Source: Priapulus caudatus (taxonomy: Eukaryota > Priapulida > Priapulimorpha > Priapulimorphida > Priapulidae). From it: 24,365 nt of DNA. The stretch covers positions 435,681-460,045 of the forward strand of contig NW_014577100.1 of the NCBI RefSeq assembly GCF_000485595.1. Reading direction: 5' to 3'. Made by a program: the position numbers and the translations under genes. The notes beneath the pieces are model-generated. The model did not search any database. It had not been told where the DNA came from and was given only the letters and a program-made list of their open reading frames with translations. Shown piece after piece: positions 18,746 to 24,365 of the stretch. How positions within the stretch are numbered: position 1 is the stretch's first letter; every line of letters starts with the position of its first letter.

Positions 18746-18894
18746 TTTCTCATGTTTTCTCCTATTTCATGCTGTTCTCCCTCATCATGAGATTCTGCAG
18801 CCAGTAAAACGAGCTCTTTTCGTGTTGAATCTTGCCATGGGCGAATACAGCATGGCACATAATCTGGTGACAGGGGATTATGCTGCTGCAACAC
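18746..18894 (-). CDS. Candidate exon 3, mirrored copy
   Basis: Reverse-complement duplicate of 5163-5311 with the same acceptor, frame and donor; the frame continues to a stop at about 18595 if unspliced. Confidence 0.4.
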
Positions 18895-18964
18895 CTGAGT
18901 GAAAAAAACATACATTATAGTATATTTTAGACCTGATTATATTCCTAAATGTCAAGTTACTTAC

Positions 18965-19136
18965 CACTAGCATTGTTGGGACGACAGGATCAAGGATTTC
19001 AGTAATGGCGATAGTACAGCTTAAAATTTGGTGGCAGCCATGGCTTTTTCTGAGGCCTTTTATAAGCAAACTGCACTCCCTGCCACGTATCTGCCGTAAC
19101 AATACTAGCCGAGAATGCGATACCGGAAAATATTTG
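18965..19136 (-). CDS. Candidate exon 2, mirrored copy
   Basis: Appears identical in sequence to 4921-5092. Here the upstream SWIM exon (19290-19464) is frame-broken, so in this arm the exon could not be translated as part of the same product unless the breaks are sequencing errors. Confidence 0.38.
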
Positions 19137-19151
19137 CTGCTACCAGCTGAC

Positions 19152-20670
19152 AAAGAAAGAATGTTAACTATGATTAATCAAGTTAAAACCATGGTAAAAA
19201 TTCTTACTAAGAAGGGAAGAATTGTTACTATTATGATGGGTTTATTTCATGTTTGCCTCACTGATTTTTTTAGTAAAATATATACTTACCATGCACTGTC
19301 AATTGGCAAAGAGTGTCGCCCGCCGCCTACATGGAGCATGCTCCCCAAGCCCTGCCATGCAGTGTAGAGTGCGCCGTATACAAACAGTTACACCTGCCAT
19401 CCTTCTCACAGAATCACCCACACTTGCATACGGTTCCTCCAAAAGCCTTTGGGAATGCGAGCACCTAGCCGAGAATAAAATGCATCAACGGGAAATAAAC
19501 TACAGCAGCGAGATCATTGTAATATAGCTGCGTAATGATGAAACAACAATAATTAAAATTAAAATGATATTATATGCTACTACAGTAAATTATTTATAAG
19601 TAGTAGAATTACAGGAACACTTTTGTATTAGATCAATATGGTCTCATAGCCAGAGGTCTACGTTTTATGCTGCATAGTTACATGACCCTACGTCACACTA
19701 CATACGTACTAGCTATTATTACTGGTGGGTGATGGTTGAAATAAGTACAACATAGTGTATGACTGGTATCACGGCTCCTGCTCACCCCAAGGAAAAGTGC
19801 TCTGTTTGTACTGCTTTACACGACTGTACATGGCTTGCTGCCAATGCCAACTCAACAGTTCTGCGTAGGATACTTAAGTAAAGTAAGTTATCAGTAGACA
19901 CGCGATTTCAATGTCTTACGATATTGTACATCCAAAGAAACTCACCTTTGACAGACACCGGTAAACCTTTACTCTCACAATCCAGGACAGATTTAAACGC
20001 GACCTACATATGGCATAAGGGAATCAGCACCGCACACAATGCAATCTTCTCTCTACGAGTTTCTGCTTTAGCTTCTACTTGCGTTTAGCACGAGAATCTA
20101 TAGTTTGTTTGCATATAGATAGAAGAAGGGGAAAGCATTACTTGCAGCTAATTCTATGCTATGGTTGATCAAAGCTGGTAGACTGGCTCTGGACGTGTAC
20201 CTGTCTCTGGACGAGGATGGTGCCGCACCGGCTCTTACCAGTCTAAGCAGCTGAGCATTAATGCCTATGACGTCACGTGGAGAAGGTCTATAGACGGAGT
20301 CGCGGCCCCACTGTCTCGGGCGCACAGCAAAAACCGTCAGGTGCTATCTAGGCAGAGAGCTTGTGAGAGGCGCTGGCGGCGGGGACCAGTGCTTAAGGGG
20401 AAAAAGCACAGCGGCCGTGGAAAAGCAACTTTCAGAAAAGCAAGCTTTGAGATAAAGCATGTCGCCGGCACGCGAATATATCATCTGTGCCCGCGAGGAA
20501 AACAGGTAGTGGTTTCCGCGGATTTCATAATGGTTTATTTGCAAACAGGTATATATGTTTTTGTGAATATACATGTTGTTTGAGAAGAGTAATATGTTGT
20601 TCTGGCATTTTATATTGGTTATTCGCCACAAACACATGTGTTTGACTAATTTGACAAATCGTCACACCAT
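19152..20670 (-). repeat. Element inverted arm, right outer copy
   Basis: Mirror of the left outer arm, ending CACACCAT. Sequence at 19496-20670 appears identical to its left partner. The interval 19237-19495, which contains the SWIM exon, has about ten or more one- to three-base insertions relative to the left copy. Confidence 0.82.
19290..19464 (-). pseudogene. SWIM exon copy, disrupted (right outer arm)
   Basis: Mirror of the intact exon, 175 nt, with added single bases through the whole exon and a GCGGGCGG-type insertion near the CSH ligands. Sequence on both sides appears identical to the left copy, which makes local uncorrected read error a strong alternative to decay. Confidence 0.68.
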
Positions 20671-20692
20671 GTCTATAGCGACTGTAAACCGT

Positions 20693-20699
20693 ATTGAAC
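20693..20699 (+). repeat. Target-site duplication ATTGAAC, right element
   Basis: Reverse complement of GTTCAAT, between the element end (GTAAACCGT) and the flank ATATGATCTCCTACC that is also found after ATTGAAC in the loop. Confidence 0.7.
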
Positions 20700-21089
20700 A
20701 TATGATCTCCTACCTCCTTGCAGTGAACAACAGTATAGCCCCTTCTGCGGTTTCCCACCAGACAACAACCCATCCTTGACAACAACTCTTCTACGGCCCA
20801 ATAAAAAAAAATTATTTAAGGTTTCAGCGGAACGATAATATTTGCGAAAAAGCTAACCCCAACCCCAATTGCTACAAAATGTGAATGTCATTTCCTGGAG
20901 CAATATTCCCCCCTACAACGAATACAGCCTTGTACATTAGTCAACTATATCATATGAACACTGGAGGATGATGACCGATTTGCTTGCAGTTGCAAATAGC
21001 TCACTGCGATATTGCCCATGGATATATTGCCCTATTAATATTCTACCGGAAATGTGTGTTGGATACATATTCTGGGATACCACTGTCGT

Positions 21090-21197
21090 CCCGCTTTATC
21101 TGGCCTCGGCGATAAACGGCGCACGCTTAACCGACATGTGTCTTTGAAAAAAACAATCATGTACATTTTCCCTGGTCTCTTGTCCTGATAAAGCGGG
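21090..21197. mobile_element. 108-bp MITE-like element, right copy
   Basis: Mirror of 2875-2982 with the same CCCGCTTTATCTGG and CCTGATAAAGCGGG ends. Confidence 0.5.
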
Positions 21198-21949
21198 CGA
21201 TCATTAGTGTTATGCTGGAGCTATGGTCCTTTGATATTGCGCAATGGCGTTCCGGAACAGATATTGGTTCTGTAACGGATCGCTTATTGTGTGAATACTG
21301 CAGTAAATATTATGTCGGTGTGTTAACAAACGCGTCAGGGTATTCTATGAACGGCGCGCACGCAGCACGGCACGCACGCAACGCACGCACACAACATGTT
21401 ATTATGTTATGCTGTGTGTGGTGTGAAGAGCTTGCGGCCGTGCCACCAGGATAGCAGCAAGACGGACATTCTCTGTATGTCGGCTCCCCCACCACGACGC
21501 TGTCAGCTTGTCTTAAGTTAATGTGGCGCGGAAGCACGTAACGAGCTTAAGAGGTTATATAGCTTGGACACAATCCGCTGGGCTGCTAGTCTATGTATGC
21601 AATCTATTTCTGTACGCCAAGTGTGTCTTCTCGCGCGCGCCATCACGCCCACCATAAAATACAATCAGAAGGCTAATAATAATAATAATATGCCTACAAT
21701 AAGGCGCTTGTAAACGTATGTGTACCGTAGTCAGGATTACAGTAATGAAGAGCGCAACAATCGAGCCAAAATCGAAAAAAAGATCGCGAAATAAAATCCA
21801 TAAAATAAACAAACGTTCGGCAGATACGATAATTAAATGTCATTACGTTCTCCCAATAAAACGACATACAATTCATTTTGTTTAAATGCCCAGGAGCAGA
21901 TTTGATGGTAGAATTTCCTCGGTTAATTCACTCTCTCGCGCGCAGCACG

Positions 21950-22735
21950 ATTAGCTCTCCAAGGGGGAGGAGAGGAGAGCGAGGAGAGAGAGAGACGAGA
22001 GGAGAGAGAAGAGAGGACGAGAGCGGAGAAGCAAGAGAGAGAGAACGAGCAGAGAGACGAGAGAGAGCGAGAGAGAGGAAGCCTACCGAGGAGAGAGAGA
22101 GAACGAGAGAGAAGAAGAGCGAGAGAAGAGCGCGCGAGGTATAGGGCAGCGAGAGCAAAACTGCACACGAGCAGGTGTCGCGTCGCTGGCTTTGTCTCAC
22201 ATATGCTTAGCTCGCGCGAAGAGAAATAATGATATGAACGGAGAAATAATTCTCCCGCGCGCATTTATACGCAGGGAGTTGGTGCAGCAGCTGCTGCCCT
22301 GCTACGGCTTGATGGTAGTACTACTACTTACATACGATTGTTGCTGTGTCTTGCTTGGTTGCCTTGCTGCTGCCCTTGCTCTCCTCCTCCTCCTCCTCCT
22401 GCTCCTCTGCCTCCTCCTCCTCCCCTCCTTCCTCTCCTCTTCCTCTTCTCCTCTGCCTTCCTCTTCCTCCTCCTACTGCTGTTGCTGCCTGCCTGCATCC
22501 TCTTCTCCTGCCTCCTCTCCTCCTCCTTCTCCTCCTCTTCCTCCTCCTCCTCTTCCTCCCCTCCTCTTCTCTGCCTCTTCCTCCTCCTCCTCCTCCTCCT
22601 CCTCCTCCTCCTCCTCTTCCTCTTCCTCCTCTGGCCTCCTCTTCCCTCCCCCTACTGCTGTGCTGCTGCTGCTGCCTGCTGCTGCTGATGATGATGATGA
22701 TGTGAGTGATGATGATGAATGAATTTGCATGTATG
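21950..22735 (-). repeat. GA tract and CTC/GAT triplet tract, right copy
   Basis: Mirror of 1335-2155. The CTC-rich part (22375-22690) is nearly identical to its partner, differing by a few bases. Polyserine/polyleucine frames here are not treated as genes. Confidence 0.85.
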
Positions 22736-22759
22736 AGTGATGATGATGCCGCTGCTGTT

Positions 22760-23301
22760 GTTGCTACTACTACTTCCTTATCCCGCGCCGGGACCCCCGT
22801 GGTAATACTTTACTCTCGTAATTCCAGCTTGTTCGCATTGATTTCTACGCCGTTAATGGACATTTTAATTTTTGTTTCGTTTGACTCGTATTTGTACAAC
22901 TGTTTCCCCCATCACCGCCTCTCGCGTCGTCTTAATATTATTCCGCATAAAATCACCGAGGGATATAGGATGCGGAAGGGAGATTGACTGGACGGGTAGT
23001 GCGATCGCTGATCTGTATATGCTAACATAAAGCATATATAAGCATAGTGAACATAGAGCATAGTTAGCATATAGAGATTAGAGAAGTGCGATGGAAAGAA
23101 GCCGGATATCGTTCCGTTGTTCGTGCGCACGTAAGAACAATGCGTGTCACGTTCGATTCCATTGTTTTGTCAGCGCCTGAAGCAGTCATGCGGCACCGGC
23201 CTGTATTAATGCACGTTGCCCCCGTGTTCATGAAACCCGGCATGCGACCAAAAGTTTGCTGTTCTACTTCGCGTAGTTCAAAATAAAGCTACTAAACATC
23301 C

Positions 23302-23348
<47 letters not shown>

Positions 23349-23880
23349 GTGTGTATTTTTTTGCGGTTATATGAACTTCTCGAATGACGGATTAAAAATA
23401 GTGAAACGCCGCCACCGTTTCACGGACGAGCGGATCCGGATTGGATTGAGCCGGCCGCGAATGCCCCGTTGCTATTTTTTTTTTAGCTTAATCCGGCGGG
23501 AATTGGACCAACCGTCCCGCCATAAGCGCTCCGAGGGTGCAATGTCCACACACTGCTGTATGTCAAAGCTATTAGCCCCTGAGACGGGTAAAGATACCGA
23601 CGGGCCATTGTACGTGCGTGCCGTCCCCGCTCACGGCAGCTAGTTTCGGTGCTTTCGCAGTCCGGGTCGCGCAGCACAAGTTGATCGTTGTTTCGTTCGT
23701 TGCGGGAGAAAAATACGGCGTTGTTTCTGTAGCGCGTGTGTGCGTGCGGAACAGAACGCGTGTGTGTGCCGTGCTGCGATGTCACACGCGCTGTGCTGCC
23801 TGCTAGAATGGTAACGCGTTCGTTTTCACTGCATTTTTTTGCACGTGTGTGTGGTTCATAGTGTGTGTGTGTGTTTGTGG
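22760..23880. other. Outer arm block, mirrored copy, no supported gene
   Basis: Reverse complement of about 125-1330 with frequent indels. It includes the GT tract at 23303-23347. No coding or RNA gene supported. Confidence 0.5.
23303..23347 (+). repeat. (GT)n microsatellite
   Basis: About twenty-two nearly uninterrupted GT units, mirror of the interrupted CA tract at 687-742. Confidence 0.9.
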
Positions 23881-24068
23881 TGTTTGTGGCGATTTGTGTC
23901 GCCTGCTGGAACAATCGGAAGTGTAAACGTACGGAAGAGTATATTTCAGTTTTCTCTTCTTCTCCCACCCCCAATATCCGCCTCTCTCTCTTTTCTCACT
24001 CTCACTCTCTCTCTATCAAAAGCTGAACGCTGACTTTATACGTTTGTCGTCGCTTGCTTTCGTCGCAG

Positions 24069-24255
24069 GTCATCGTGTAGACTGGCGCGCCTCTCTCCGC
24101 TGCTCGATCACTGGCAGGCATTCTTCGAGAACGTCTGCGATCTAAGATTCGTCATCGCCGAGGAGCGAAGCCGACTCGCGCCGCTGCTGGCGGAGGATGA
24201 GGATGAGGAGGCTGGGGATTCGTACGACACGCTGGATGCGCTGTCGGATGTGCAG
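24069..24255 (+). CDS. Internal exon of an unrecognised host gene
   Basis: This 187-nt exon lies between a CT-rich tract with acceptor TTTCGTCGCAG and donor GTGCAG|GTACGCG. It enters in phase 2 and leaves in phase 0. The 62 codons read SSCRLARLSPLLDHW, then QAFFENVCDLRFVIAEERSR, then an acidic loop (EDEDEEAGD) and SYDTLDALSDVQ. The other two frames are broken: one has a TAG at 24078 and the other a TAA at 24148-24150. The mix of hydrophobic helix-like segment and acidic linker, third-position GC bias and clean splice sites make it the most convincing host coding sequence in the window. I do not recognise the family. It lies just outside the palindrome, in single copy. Confidence 0.7.
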
Positions 24256-24310
24256 GTACGCGGGGCAGTTTTGCCTGCTGTCATGGCTTTAGCATTGCTA
24301 ATGTAACCGC

Positions 24311-24352
<42 letters not shown>

Positions 24353-24364
24353 AGGTACGCGGGG
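24250..24364 (+). repeat. 16-bp direct repeat around a (GTGC)n tract
   Basis: GTGCAGGTACGCGGGG occurs at 24250-24265, spanning the exon's donor, and again at 24349-24364 after a GCGT tetranucleotide repeat (about 24311-24352). The second copy supplies another AG and GT pair. Confidence 0.8.
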
Positions 24365-24365
24365 T

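Larger units (their letters stand above)
15426..20692. mobile_element. 5.25-kb long-inverted-repeat element, right-arm copy
   Basis: Mirror copy of the left-arm element. Its B-side boundary is ATTGAAC at 20693-20699. Its M-side boundary is degraded to ATGAAAGC near 15418-15425, directly before GGGGGCAGCCCTATAGAC. The core 17262-19237 appears identical to left 4820-6795 by eye, including several reading frames of identical translation. The arms at 15730-17228 and 19152-20670 carry the broken SWIM exons. Because it sits in the mirrored arm, it is the same insertion duplicated with its surroundings and not an independent insertion. Confidence 0.78.
12619..23880 (-). repeat. Right arm of the giant inverted repeat
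   Basis: Reverse-complement partner of the left arm. The inner edge is sharp: homology with the left arm starts at ACGCGT (12619), which pairs with 11434. The outer edge fades in GT-rich sequence near 23840-23900, after a last clear match around GCACGTGTGTGTGGTTCATA (left 148-168). This arm contains more single-base indels than the left arm within the SWIM exon interval, and more or fewer repeat units in several microsatellites. Confidence 0.93.

Noticed and set aside
23086-23165. Possible tRNA or tRNA-derived SINE (GTTCGATTCC looks like a B box)
   Set aside because: No matching A box at the right distance and no cloverleaf stems were found; the mirror copy near 885-900 differs.

Overview
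The window looks like genomic DNA of an invertebrate animal. It has GT-AG exon structure, long simple-sequence tracts, short inverted-repeat elements, a vertebrate/lophotrochozoan-type (TTAGGG)n-like run, and a SWIM zinc-finger exon of a kind common in invertebrate repeat families. I see no bacterial operons, rRNA, CRISPR array or convincing tRNA. The species cannot be named from the sequence.

The dominant structure is one giant inverted repeat. Bases ~125-11434 (left arm) return as reverse complement in ~12619-23880 (right arm), with mirrored positions summing to about 24050-24072. Between the arms is a non-palindromic loop (11435-12618). Each arm carries, from outside in: a GC-rich outer block with (CA)n, a purine-rich GAG tract and a CT tract; a ~0.9 kb block with a 108-bp MITE-like element; a 5.25-kb mobile element; a ~72-bp-period minisatellite; CAG/CAT repeats; and a block with long GA/CT microsatellites. 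Unique sequence appears outside the right arm, where one convincing host-gene exon (24069-24255) sits about 190 bp beyond the palindrome end.

The 5.25-kb element (3380-8626; mirror ~15426-20692) is itself an inverted repeat. About 1.5-kb terminal arms face each other around a ~1.9-kb unique core, and one end also carries a ~290-bp unit with telomere-like repeats. Each arm carries the same SWIM zinc-finger exon pointing inward. In phase with it, different exons lie in the two sides of the core, so the element looks like two convergent genes sharing a 5' half. The left outer SWIM exon is open; the other three copies are broken by indels.

The central loop carries the same minisatellite and the same far-side flank as the right arm, but directly joined, with a single ATTGAAC where the element would be. 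In the arms ATTGAAC/GTTCAAT flanks the element. The loop is therefore an empty site, and the element was inserted with a 7-bp target duplication.

Agreement between the arms is patchy: multi-kb blocks look identical, while others differ by scattered 1-2 base indels. That pattern fits unevenly polished long reads, so the palindrome and the broken frames must be tested against reads before being read as biology.
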